This document shows positions 1-7,014 of a stretch of DNA of 15,357 nucleotides, piece by piece. The stretch spans positions 1 to 15,357 of the forward strand of contig MNEW01000016.1 in the NCBI GenBank assembly GCA_001917895.1. The letters are read 5' to 3'. The stretch is from Actinobacteria bacterium 13_1_40CM_66_12. GTDB lineage: Bacteria; Chloroflexota; Dormibacteria; Dormibacterales; Dormibacteraceae. The notes beneath the pieces were generated by a model that did not search any database, was not told the DNA's origin, and saw only the letters and a list, made by a program, of their open reading frames with translations. Every line of letters begins with the position of its first letter. Position 1 is the first letter of the stretch. The position numbers were made by a program, and so were the translations under genes.

Positions 1-810
1 CTCAACGTCACCTTTCCCGCGATCGTCAAGCCGACCGTGTCTGTCGACATGCAGCACGCAATTGGGCGTAAGGCGCTGCCGGTCAGGGACATGGACGAGC
101 TCATCACGAGCTACCGGGTCGCCGCGGCCATCATGCCCGCAGACCACATCATGGTCCAGGAGATCATCCCCGCCGAGAGCCAGTACTCGGTGGGAGCGTT
201 TGCCGAGAGCGGTCGAATCGTGAGTGCAATGACCGCGAGGCGGACGCGACAGTATCCGATCGATTACGGCTTGAGCAGCAGCTTCGTGGAGGCGATCGAC
301 GTTCCGGGACTGATGGACCCCGCCCAACAGATCGTCGGCCGGCTGGGGATCTCCGGCGTGGTCGAGGTGGAGTTCATCCGTGACGCGCGTGACGGGAGGC
401 AGCTGCTGCTGGACGTCAATCCCAGGCCATGGGGCTGGCACACTCTGTGCATCGCGTGTGGCCTGGACTTCCCGCACATCCAGTACGAGCGTTCACTCGG
501 TCGCCACGTCGTTTTCGGCCAACCGCGATACGGCCCGCGGTGGATACGCCTCCTCACCGACGTCCCGGCCGGAATCCAGGGTGTCCGCGCAGGCTTCTTC
601 TCGCCGGGAGCCTATGTGCGCTCGCTGTTCGGCGGCGAGCTGGTGGGTTCCGTCTGTGACGTCACCGATCCCGTTCCTGCCGCCGGCGACCTTGCGGTTG
701 CCGTCATGAGGCTTGTGAAGGCAGCGCCTCCGAGCCGGAGGCGTCGTTCTCCAGCTCAACCGGCCGCCCCTGCTGCGCGAGGGACCTCGCGGCCGCCTCC
801 AGGATGCTGA
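1..810 (+). CDS. ATP-grasp carboligase-like protein, 5' end outside window
   Basis: The frame is open from base 1, so the N-terminus is missing; the GTG at 37 is internal because the preceding codons already read as the ATP-grasp strand PAIVKP. The visible 269 residues carry the hallmarks of the superfamily: the nucleotide-binding lysine in that strand, the acidic pair in VVEVEF, and the metal/ATP site DVNPRPWGWH. The general pattern is closest to predicted ATP-dependent carboligases of the COG3919 type, which join an acid to an amine or thiol through an acyl phosphate; the substrate cannot be read from sequence. The last roughly 28 residues (Arg/Pro/Ala rich) lie antisense to the converging dehydrogenase gene and look like unselected read-through beyond the natural end of the fold. 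The gene faces a sugar-acid acetyltransferase/dehydrogenase pair, so a role in surface glycan or small-molecule tailoring is possible but only inferred. Confidence 0.8.
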   Translation, partial: LNVTFPAIVKPTVSVDMQHAIGRKALPVRDMDELITSYRVAAAIMPADHIMVQEIIPAESQYSVGAFAESGRIVSAMTARRTRQYPIDYGLSSSFVEAIDVPGLMDPAQQIVGRLGISGVVEVEFIRDARDGRQLLLDVNPRPWGWHTLCIACGLDFPHIQYERSLGRHVVFGQPRYGPRWIRLLTDVPAGIQGVRAGFFSPGAYVRSLFGGELVGSVCDVTDPVPAAGDLAVAVMRLVKAAPPSRRRRSPAQPAAPAARGTSRPPPGC

Positions 811-1846
811 TGATGCGCAGCCCGCAGTGGCCGTCCGTCAGCGGCTGGCGGCGGTGTGCGACGCACTCCAGGAAATGCTCGGCCTCCACTCTCAGCCCCT
901 CCGTCAGGCTGAGCTTGGGCGCCCACATGTCGCCGGTTCGATAACCGATCATCGACTCGACGGCGCCCTGCGAGTCGGCCAGGATGATGCCCTTGTCATA
1001 GACCTTGATCTTCTCGCTCGGCTCGAGCTCGTCGTACACGATCATCTGGCGCGCGCCCCCGATCAGCGTCCGCCGGATCTTCAGAGGCGCCAGCCAGTTG
1101 ACGTGGTGGTGGGTGATGAGGCTGCCGGTGTAGTAACAGGTGAGGTAGGCGAGGTTCACCTGGTGCCCGGGCACGTGCGCCGACCCGGTCGCGGCCACGG
1201 CGACCGGCCGCTGTCCCAGTACGTAATCCATGATCGCCAGGTCGTGGACCGCGAGGTCCCAGAGCACGTTGACGTCCCGCTGGAACAGTCCGAGGTTCAC
1301 GCGCACGGAGTCGTAGTAGTAGAGCTGGCCCAGGTTGCCGCTGTCGACCAGCTGCTTGAGGGTCTGGACGGCTCCGGTGAACACGAAAGTGTGGTCGACC
1401 ATGAGCACGAGCCCGCGTTGCTCCGCCTCTTCGATCAGCCTGGCCGTCTGCTCCGAACTCGCGGTCATCGGCTTGGTCACCAGGACGTGTTTGCCTGCTT
1501 GCAGCGCTCGCATCGCGATGTCGAAGTGCGATGAGACCGGCGTCGCGACGACCACGGCGTCGACGTTGGGATCGGCGAGGATGTCGCGGAAGTCCGTGGT
1601 CAGCTTCACCTTCGGGTAGCGCGTATGCACCTGCGTGAGCCGCTCGACGGAGAGATCGCTCACCGCGACCATCTTGGCGGCAGGCTGCTCGGCGAAGTTG
1701 CGAACCAGGTTCGGACCCCAGTATCCATAGCCGATCACGGCCACGCCGACGGTCCAGGTCGGCTTGCGCCGTTGGAGGCGCCGGAACATGCTGTAGGGGC
1801 TGCGGTCGAGCGGTTTCTCGGATGCGACCGGAAGGTCGATGGTCAT
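704..1846 (-). CDS. Gfo/Idh/MocA family NAD(P)-dependent oxidoreductase
   Basis: This is a 380-residue dehydrogenase with an N-terminal Rossmann fold (GYGYWG at residues 39-44) and the family's catalytic lysine in a TKP triplet near residue 125, where EKP is usual. An HDLAIMDYVLG helix in the C-terminal alpha/beta domain is also typical. The start is placed at ATG 1846 because it overlaps the stop of the upstream acetyltransferase as ATGA, the classic sign of translational coupling; an upstream in-frame start at 1897 would bury 17 codons in the neighbour. A hydrophilic stretch of about 30 residues precedes the Rossmann fold. Together with the neighbour it resembles the WlbA/WbpB type, which oxidises UDP-N-acetylglucosaminuronate at C3; other sugar or cyclitol substrates remain possible. 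The C-terminal tail overlaps the converging ATP-grasp gene by 107 bases. Confidence 0.88.
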   Translation of the reverse strand: MTIDLPVASEKPLDRSPYSMFRRLQRRKPTWTVGVAVIGYGYWGPNLVRNFAEQPAAKMVAVSDLSVERLTQVHTRYPKVKLTTDFRDILADPNVDAVVVATPVSSHFDIAMRALQAGKHVLVTKPMTASSEQTARLIEEAEQRGLVLMVDHTFVFTGAVQTLKQLVDSGNLGQLYYYDSVRVNLGLFQRDVNVLWDLAVHDLAIMDYVLGQRPVAVAATGSAHVPGHQVNLAYLTCYYTGSLITHHHVNWLAPLKIRRTLIGGARQMIVYDELEPSEKIKVYDKGIILADSQGAVESMIGYRTGDMWAPKLSLTEGLRVEAEHFLECVAHRRQPLTDGHCGLRIISILEAAARSLAQQGRPVELENDASGSEALPSQAS

Positions 1847-2364
1847 CCGAGGTCGAGCTTCTGTTTGCGAGCGCGCACTGGTGGCCGGCTCCACCACCGC
1901 GGCCGAGGTCCGACGATCCGAGCGGGATTCCCAAGCACCAGCGAGTCCGCCGGCACGTCACGCGTCACGGTGGCACCCGCCCCGACCATGGCGCCTTCGC
2001 CGATGGTCACACCGCAGACGATGGTGGCGTTAGCGCCGATGCTCGCGCGGCGGCGCACCAGCGTGGGCACGACCTGCCAGTCCCCCACCTTGAGAAGCTT
2101 CCCTTTCTCGTCGACCGCCGCCGGATAGCGATCGTTCGAGAAGCAGACGTGAGGCCCGACAAAAACGCCATCCTCGATCGTTACGCCCGTCGGGATGAAG
2201 ACGAACGCCTCGATCTTCACATTGCTGCCGACAACGACGCCGCGCTGGATCTCCACGAACGAGGCGATCTTGCAGTTGTCGCCCACCTTGCACCCGTACA
2301 GGTTCACCTGGTCGGGGTGATGGAGGACCACGTTCTCGCCGAGCTCCACGTCGGGCGCGATCAT
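1843..2364 (-). CDS. Left-handed beta-helix (hexapeptide) acyltransferase, WlbB/WbpD-like
   Basis: The 173-residue product is built from hexapeptide repeats ([LIV]-G-x4) across nearly the whole length, for example VELGENVVLHH, GCKVGDNCKI, ASIGANATIV and VTIGEGAMVGAGATV. It ends with the usual NPARIVG segment. The loop CFSNDRYP in the middle is typical of the nucleotide-sugar N-acetyltransferases that acetylate the 3-amino group of UDP-2-acetamido-3-amino-uronic acid (WlbB/WbpD). Such enzymes are cytoplasmic acetyl-CoA-dependent trimers. The gene starts at ATG 2364 and its TGA shares bases with the ATG of the downstream dehydrogenase, so the two are almost certainly co-translated. The aminotransferase that would join these two steps is not in the window. 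Family assignment is firm; the exact sugar is inferred. Confidence 0.87.
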   Translation of the reverse strand: MIAPDVELGENVVLHHPDQVNLYGCKVGDNCKIASFVEIQRGVVVGSNVKIEAFVFIPTGVTIEDGVFVGPHVCFSNDRYPAAVDEKGKLLKVGDWQVVPTLVRRRASIGANATIVCGVTIGEGAMVGAGATVTRDVPADSLVLGNPARIVGPRPRWWSRPPVRARKQKLDLG

Positions 2365-2382
2365 GGGCTGTCCATCAATCCG

Positions 2383-2411
2383 ATGCTATTGAGCGGTCCC
2401 AGCGCCGCCAA
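2383..2411 (-). promoter_or_regulatory. Candidate promoter for the acetyltransferase/dehydrogenase unit
   Basis: On the - strand TTGGCG (2411-2406) is followed after 17 bases by TAGCAT (2388-2383), about 19 bases before the acetyltransferase ATG at 2364. Spacing fits a sigma-70 type promoter, but both hexamers are imperfect and the region is GC-rich, so chance occurrence is likely enough to keep this low. Confidence 0.25.
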
Positions 2412-2506
2412 TGGTCACATCGGGAATGCCGGCCGGGCTTCGCCCATGTTCGGGCGCTGGGTGTCACAGGTGTTTTGGGCTTCGTCCCGGGTCTGGCGCC
2501 CGGGCC

Positions 2507-2989
2507 TCAGGCCGAGTCAGTCGAGCGCGGCCCGCTCGTCCCGCCATTGGTCGCCGACTCGGAGCGGTTCTGCAGCAGGTGGCGGAGTGTGTCGGAAAGC
2601 GCGGTCCGGGTGGCGCGAGTCTTGATCAGGAGGCCCAGCACGCCCAGCTCCTGCGCCCGCGCCAGATCTCCCGTATCGAGCGTGTCGGTGAGGAGAACCA
2701 CGGGCAGGGCTTTGGTCGCCGGATGAGCGCGAATGTTCTCGAGAGCATCGATCTGCTTCATGTCCGGCAGTTGGTTCAGGACGAGGACGTCCGGCAGCGA
2801 TTTGAGCAGCCGCGCTCGCGTCGACCTCCAGTTATGGACGACGTCGACGTGCCAGCCAACCGAAGCCAGGGTTTCCCGGTAAAGGTCTGCAAAGGCGGTG
2901 TCGCCCACGGCCAGGAGCACCCGGCCCGCCGCCGGCGAGCGATCCGCCCCTCTGCCCCCGGCCGGCTCAGACTGGTGGTGGGCGCCCAT
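2507..2989 (-). CDS. Receiver-like protein lacking the phospho-acceptor aspartate
   Basis: The 160-residue protein is a single CheY-like domain (about residues 22-142) with polar tails and no output domain. The fold can be followed: beta-1 RVLLAVGD, beta-3 PDVLVLNQLPD, the switch threonine in VVLLTD (Thr101) and the conserved lysine in LLIKT (Lys123). At the phosphorylation site the usual Asp is Asn72 (codon AAC), and only one of the two beta-1 acidic residues is kept (Gly29-Asp30). It therefore should not be phosphorylated in the normal way and is best called a pseudo-receiver. ATG 2989 sits 8 bases after the stop of the response regulator with GAGG six bases upstream, so it belongs to the same transcript as the kinase. 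It may act as a phosphorylation-independent binding partner; its target is unknown. Confidence 0.75.
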   Translation of the reverse strand: MGAHHQSEPAGGRGADRSPAAGRVLLAVGDTAFADLYRETLASVGWHVDVVHNWRSTRARLLKSLPDVLVLNQLPDMKQIDALENIRAHPATKALPVVLLTDTLDTGDLARAQELGVLGLLIKTRATRTALSDTLRHLLQNRSESATNGGTSGPRSTDSA

Positions 2990-2997
2990 GGCTGGCC

Positions 2998-3577
2998 TCA
3001 GAGCTCGACAAGAGCTTTCCTTACCGCATAAAGGACGGCCTGCGCGCGGTCATAGATCTGCAGCTTTTCGTAGATGTGGCTGATGTGGTTGCGGACCGTC
3101 TTCTCGCTGATCTTCAAGTTGAACGCGATCTGCTTGTTGGCTTGGCCCTTGGCCATCAGCTTCAGGATCTCGACCTCGCGGGCGGTCAGTCCGTCGTAGA
3201 ACTCCTTTGGCGTGCTCGAACCGGTGAGCATGTCGAGAACGCGATTCGCGACCGCCCCCGCCATCACGCGCTCGCCCGACAGCACCGACATGATGCTCGA
3301 GGCGATCGCGGCGGGCTCGGCGTCCTTGAGGATGTATCCGCTCGCGCCCGCCTTCAGCGCCTGGAGGACGTAGCTGTCCGCCTCGAACGTGCTCAGGATC
3401 AGGACCTTGACCTCCGGGTGCTCGCGGATGATCTGCTGGGTGGCCTCAGCGCCGTCCATCCCCGGCATCCGCAAGTCCATCAGGACGGTCTTCCTCGAGA
3501 AGCCGGGCGAGCCCGCGCCGGAAGAGCGTCTGGTCGTCCGCGATCAGGACGCGGGCAACACGTGCTTCGGTGACCAC
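2998..3577 (-). pseudogene. NarL/LuxR-family response regulator, disrupted by internal deletion and frameshift
   Basis: The 5' part starts at GTG 3577 with GGAGG seven bases upstream (3589-3585) and overlaps the kinase stop by 34 bases. It reads as a normal receiver beta-1/alpha-1 (RVLIADDQTLFRRGLARLL). Near 3480-3493 this frame is lost; it would terminate at 3446. The next frame picks up at VLMDLRMPGMDG, the phosphorylation-site strand, and continues through a complete receiver C-half (LILST, switch region, LKDAEP lysine) and a LuxR-type helix-turn-helix (LTAREVEILKLMAKG to KTVRNHISHIYEKL) ending at 2998. In intact relatives about 45 residues separate the beta-1 acidic pair from the Asp; here about 55 bases do. 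Beta-2 and alpha-2 are thus absent, roughly 77 bases. An ATG at 3480 could give a 160-residue truncated protein with an intact DNA-binding domain. A natural lesion or an assembly/sequencing error would look alike. Confidence 0.78.
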
Positions 3578-4281
3578 CGCAGCGCCTCCGTCGGAATACT
3601 GACCGTGATCGTGGTTCCCGCAAGCGGGCGGCTCCGAATGGTAAGCACCCCTCCCGTGAGGGCTGCCCTTTCGCGCATGCCTACGAGTCCCATGCCGATC
3701 GGCTTTTGCTCATCGAGCCAGGCGATGCCGCGCCCGTCGTCGCGGATGCTCACAACCAGCCTTTCGGTCGACGCCTTGAGGGCGACCTGGACGTTCGTCG
3801 CTCCGCCGTGCTTGTGGGCATTGGTGAGCGCTTCCTGGATGATCCGGTAGATGTGGATCGAGGTCTCGGGCGGAAGTGACGCCGGCCAGGAGGGTGATGC
3901 CCACAGGCTCACCTTCATCCCGGTCCGCATTTGATAGGTGGGAAAGAGGCCTTGCATGAGCGCCGGCACCAGGCTGTTGGCGAGACCTGGCTCTCCACGC
4001 AGGTCGCACAGGATCTGGCGCAGGTCGTTGAGGACCTCGCGCACAGTCGTCCGAACGAAGGCGAGCTGATCGACTACGTCGGGCTGGCTCTGCTGCTCTC
4101 TCATGAAGACCTCTGTCTGCACCAGCAAGCCCGTCAAAGACTGCGCGACCTGGTCGTGCAGCTCGCGCGCAAGCTCGTTCGCGATCCGCTCGCGCTCTGT
4201 CTGCATGCCCTGCTCGGAGCGAGGGAGCCGGAGGACTGGAGCTTCGGGCCTGGCCTTGGGTCCGACCACGGCGGGCGTCAT
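3544..4281 (-). CDS. Soluble NarL-type sensor histidine kinase (HisKA_3 + HATPase_c)
   Basis: The product (245 residues from ATG 4281) has a HisKA_3 dimerisation helix with the phospho-accepting histidine in ARELHDQVAQ (His42). The ATPase domain shows an N box (IIQEALTNAHKHG), a G1 box (DDGRGIAW) and a G2-like region (GMGLVGMRERAAL). No membrane segment and no PAS, GAF or other input domain is present, so it must sense through a partner protein or cytoplasmic state. The start is uncertain: in-frame GTG codons at 4287 and 4290 and a TTG at 4350 are alternatives, and none has a well-placed ribosome binding site. Its natural partner is the NarL-type regulator immediately downstream, whose gene overlaps it by 34 bases but appears broken. 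If that break is real, the kinase may be an orphan or may serve another regulator. Confidence 0.85.
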   Translation of the reverse strand: MTPAVVGPKARPEAPVLRLPRSEQGMQTERERIANELARELHDQVAQSLTGLLVQTEVFMREQQSQPDVVDQLAFVRTTVREVLNDLRQILCDLRGEPGLANSLVPALMQGLFPTYQMRTGMKVSLWASPSWPASLPPETSIHIYRIIQEALTNAHKHGGATNVQVALKASTERLVVSIRDDGRGIAWLDEQKPIGMGLVGMRERAALTGGVLTIRSRPLAGTTITVSIPTEALRWSPKHVLPAS

Positions 4282-4381
4282 CGTCACCACTGCTTCATCA
4301 TCACTGCGCCAACGTCCTCCAAAAAACACCCTTCCGCGACCTGACAGCAAAAACTTATTGCGGCGCGGCGCGGCGAGTCGC

Positions 4382-4415
4382 CGTACAAATGCGGGAATGT
4401 CCGGTCGTACAAATG
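4382..4415. repeat. Two direct copies of CGTACAAATG upstream of the kinase gene
   Basis: CGTACAAATG occurs at 4382-4391 and again at 4406-4415, exactly 24 bases apart. The copies lie within the 243-base stretch between the transporter stop and the kinase start. A 24-base phase is slightly over two helical turns, which would suit a dimeric regulator binding the same face. This stretch also holds a GCGGC triplet repeat (4360-4374) and an AT-rich patch around 4449-4473; I see no gene in it. Confidence 0.45.
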
Positions 4416-4524
4416 GAGCATCGAGCCGAGCAGCGATCGCGCGTCCTATATATGTGAGGTAAAGACATATGTGGGTCGGGGCGCGCGGCCCATCGAATGG
4501 GACACGCGCCCTATCAACCGGCGA

Positions 4525-5988
4525 TCACGCCGCCTCGGGTAGAGCCTCGGCCGCTGTCTTCTGCGAGCGAGCGCGAATGAACAGCAGGGCTATGGCGAAA
4601 CCCGCGAGCGCGATCAGAGTCCCGATTTCGAATGCCGTGGCGAAACCGATCGTCTCGGCGTGGCTGATCGCAGCGTGTGTCGGCCGCACGTTGACGAGGT
4701 TGCTCTTGGTCACATTGGCGGCCACCGTGCCGAGCACCGCGAGGCCGATCGAACCGCCCAGCTGCTGGCTGACGTTGAGCACCGCTGAGGCGAGACCCCT
4801 CTCGTGCTGGGCCGCACCCGACACCGCAATCAGAGTCGTCGGCAAGAAGATGAGCCCGAGGCCGATCGAAAGAATGGCCAGCGGGCCGAAGATGTCAGAG
4901 ACGTATGTGGCGTGATCGCCGATGCGAGACAGCCATAGCAGGCCGCCCGCTACCACGATCGCGCCGAGAGCGATCGGCACGCGCGGGCCGATCCGGCCGA
5001 TGATTCGAGAGGTGACCGTGGCCGCGATGACGACCCCCACGCCGAGGGGCAGAAAGGCGAATCCGGCCTTGAGGGGGCTGTAACCGAGGACGTTCTGGAC
5101 GATCTGCGTGAGGAAGAAGAGGACGGCCAGCGTCATGGCGCCGGCGACCATCCGTAGGGCGTAGGCCCCCGACCGGTTGCGATTGGAGAACAGGCTCAAC
5201 GGCATGAGCGGTTGCTTGCTTCGAAGCTCGATGATCAGGAACAGGACAAGAAGGCTTGCTCCGAATCCAAGCGCCGCCACCGTGATCGCGTCGTTCCAAT
5301 CATGCGTCGCGGCTCGCGACAGGCCGTAGACGAGAAGCGTCATTCCGCCGGTGACGCTGATCGCGCCGGGGAGGTCGAGTCGGCCGGACCGGCCTGCAGA
5401 CGCCGCGAGCACACGCGGCGCGGCGACAGCCAGAAGCAGCGCGATGGGGACGTTGACGAACATCACCCACCGCCACGAGACGTAGTTGGTGATGAGACCG
5501 CCGAGGATCAAGCCGATGGCTCCACCGCTTCCCGCCGCGCCGGCGTAGATACCAAGCGCGCGATTGCGCGCGGCGCCTTCCTTGAACGTGTCGGCGATCA
5601 GCGAGAGCGCGGTCGGCGCCACGATGGCGGCGCCCGCTCCTTGCACGACGCGAGCGATGATCAGCCATGTCGAGCTGGTGGCCAGCCCGCCGGCGAAAGA
5701 GCCGGCCGCGAAGAATAGGACGCCTCCGACGAACATCCGGCGCCGGCCGAACAGGTCTCCAGCCCGGCCGCCGAGCAGGAGCAGTCCGCCGAACGCGAGC
5801 GAATACGCGTTGACGACCCACTCCAGGTCGGTCGAGCTGAACCGTAGCGCTCGCTGGATCGAGGGCAACGCGACGTTCACGATGGTGGTGTCGAGGACGA
5901 CCATCAGCTGCGCAAACGCGATCACGATCAGCGCCACGCCAAGGTTGCGCGGCGCGGAGGTCTTGCTGGCGATCGATGCCTGTGACAT
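4525..5988 (-). CDS. DHA2-family MFS drug/proton antiporter (EmrB/QacA type)
   Basis: A 487-residue transporter begins at ATG 5988, which has AGGAG (6002-5998) nine bases upstream. It shows the DHA2 signature LDTTIVNVALPSIQ in the first helix, the loop motif A as GGRAGDLFGRRRMF, motif B as RVVQGAGAA, and a motif-C-like GGAIGLILGGL. Hydrophobic segments continue to the C-terminus in a pattern that suits 14 helices. Such proteins export amphipathic or cationic drugs with proton exchange at the inner membrane. The frame continues upstream without a stop into a nitroreductase-like domain (6426-5989), so a fusion of 633 residues can also be made; see that entry. A MarR regulator gene lies upstream in the same direction, the usual control for such pumps. 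Confidence 0.9.
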   Translation of the reverse strand: MSQASIASKTSAPRNLGVALIVIAFAQLMVVLDTTIVNVALPSIQRALRFSSTDLEWVVNAYSLAFGGLLLLGGRAGDLFGRRRMFVGGVLFFAAGSFAGGLATSSTWLIIARVVQGAGAAIVAPTALSLIADTFKEGAARNRALGIYAGAAGSGGAIGLILGGLITNYVSWRWVMFVNVPIALLLAVAAPRVLAASAGRSGRLDLPGAISVTGGMTLLVYGLSRAATHDWNDAITVAALGFGASLLVLFLIIELRSKQPLMPLSLFSNRNRSGAYALRMVAGAMTLAVLFFLTQIVQNVLGYSPLKAGFAFLPLGVGVVIAATVTSRIIGRIGPRVPIALGAIVVAGGLLWLSRIGDHATYVSDIFGPLAILSIGLGLIFLPTTLIAVSGAAQHERGLASAVLNVSQQLGGSIGLAVLGTVAANVTKSNLVNVRPTHAAISHAETIGFATAFEIGTLIALAGFAIALLFIRARSQKTAAEALPEAA

Positions 5989-6426
5989 TGGTGATTGCTC
6001 CTTATCTGCTTTCGATTGATCAGGCGCCTGCGTCATGCGCAGGTATTCGTTGATTCCGACCAGGCGGAACTGCAGCAGCTCGTAGCGGGGGAACGCCGGC
6101 GCTGCCGTCGCGTAATCGACAACCTCGGGGTCGATCAGCTTGTAGTCGTGACCCTTGTAGGTGACGACGCACCAACCTGCTGCCTTGACGTTCAGGTACC
6201 ACGCGGCGTTCTTGCCGAACGTGCGAGGCATGACGAATGTGTTTCCGAGCGGCCGCATCCCCAGCGGCGTCGCGTACATGCGGCCGGACTGGCGGCCCTG
6301 GTGGTGCAGCACGCCGAGGATCGGCATCCAGCGCCGCCCTGCGATGGCCAGGACGAGCGGATTGATCAGACGAGCTGCGAAACGGACGATGCGGCGCGCC
6401 TTCGGACCGAGATTGATGCCATTCAT
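5989..6426 (-). CDS. Deazaflavin-dependent nitroreductase-like domain, in frame with the downstream transporter
   Basis: About 146 residues from ATG 6426 match the small split-barrel family that includes F420-dependent nitroreductase Ddn. The family pattern is visible as GRQSGRMYATPLG, then a short strand, FGKNAAWYLNVKAAG and VVTYKG. Such proteins bind F420 or related flavins and reduce quinones or nitro compounds, or act as F420-using housekeeping reductases. No stop separates it from the MFS gene: the frame passes through a short hydrophilic linker rich in Gln, Ser and Lys (about residues 133-146) directly into the transporter methionine. A TTG at 6432 is a possible alternative start but is less likely. 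The linker encodes the ribosome binding site of the transporter, suggesting two former neighbours joined by loss of a stop, or a true fusion with internal re-initiation. Confidence 0.72.
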
Positions 6427-6503
6427 GCCCAACAGAAGCCGGCCTGGAAGCGCGTTATTCCCTTGAGCGGATGATTTGCTTGGCTGACGATCGGAAGGAG
6501 GAC

Positions 6504-6962
6504 TTAAGCGAGCTTCGGCGTCTTTTCCAGCTTCTCGTCGGCGGCGACGATCAGCCGCCGCATCATGTCGTTCAGGAGCTGTCGCTCGGTGGGCTTGAGG
6601 GCCTCGAAGAACTCGTCCGCTGCCTCGTCGAACGCCCGGGAGGCCCTCTTCTGGACCGTCCGGCCCTTGGGTGTGAGGCTTAGCGCGTATGAGCGCCGGT
6701 CGGCAGCGTTGCGCCGTCGGACCACCACCCCTTGCCGCTCGAGCTCATCGATGAGCTCGACGATCGTCGTCCGATCGATCCCAAGCTGTTCCCCCAGCTC
6801 CTGCTGGGAGATCGCGCCCTTGGCCAGAAGATTCAACACCCCGCAAAGTCGCACGGTCAGGCCCATCGGTGCGAGGCGTTTGCCGGCCAGCTCCTGCCCG
6901 GTGCGCGCCGCGATGGTCAGCAGGGCGCCGGCTCGATCGGCCAACGAGGGTGGTATCGGCAC
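6504..6962 (-). CDS. MarR-family transcriptional regulator
   Basis: The 152-residue protein has the MarR layout. Helices form the dimerisation region at both ends, and a central winged helix (about residues 50-103) runs ISQQELGEQLGIDRTTIVEL, then ELERQGVVVRR and the wing DRRSYALSLTPKG. MarR proteins are dimeric repressors that release DNA when they bind phenolic compounds, drugs or oxidants. The gene lies directly upstream of the nitroreductase-like/transporter frame on the same strand with about 77 bases between, so it most likely controls that unit and itself. The start is GTG 6962, with a CATAAT -10 box nine bases before it, which leaves almost no leader. No other effector-sensing domain is present. 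Confidence 0.9.
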   Translation of the reverse strand: MPIPPSLADRAGALLTIAARTGQELAGKRLAPMGLTVRLCGVLNLLAKGAISQQELGEQLGIDRTTIVELIDELERQGVVVRRRNAADRRSYALSLTPKGRTVQKRASRAFDEAADEFFEALKPTERQLLNDMMRRLIVAADEKLEKTPKLA

Positions 6963-6971
6963 TGCGATCCG

Positions 6972-6995
6972 ATTATGCCCAACTGCGGTCGCAAT
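6972..6995 (-). promoter_or_regulatory. Promoter and possible operator of the MarR gene
   Basis: CATAAT (6977-6972) is nine bases before the GTG start, so transcription should begin within one to three bases of the start codon. Just upstream is the short inverted repeat TGCG-AC-CGCA within ATTGCGACCGCAGTT. A repressor bound there would block the -35 region, which fits MarR autoregulation. The arms are short and I have no second copy to support them. Confidence 0.35.
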
Positions 6996-7014
6996 TAGTC
7001 AGCGCGAGTGACGA

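Noticed and set aside
827..1534. Open frame of 235 codons on the + strand antisense to the dehydrogenase
   Set aside because: Antisense shadow; no domain pattern and no credible ribosome binding site.
996..1961. Open frame of 321 codons on the - strand overlapping the dehydrogenase and acetyltransferase
   Set aside because: Frame shadow of two well-supported genes; Arg/Gly-rich translation without recognisable motifs.
2486..2504. CCCGGG-N7-CCCGGG hairpin just after the pseudo-receiver stop, as a terminator
   Set aside because: Only a 6-base stem and no T tract on the - strand; similar GC-rich palindromes are common here.
4360..4374. Three tandem GCGGC units
   Set aside because: Too short and low in information for a meaningful repeat in GC-rich DNA.
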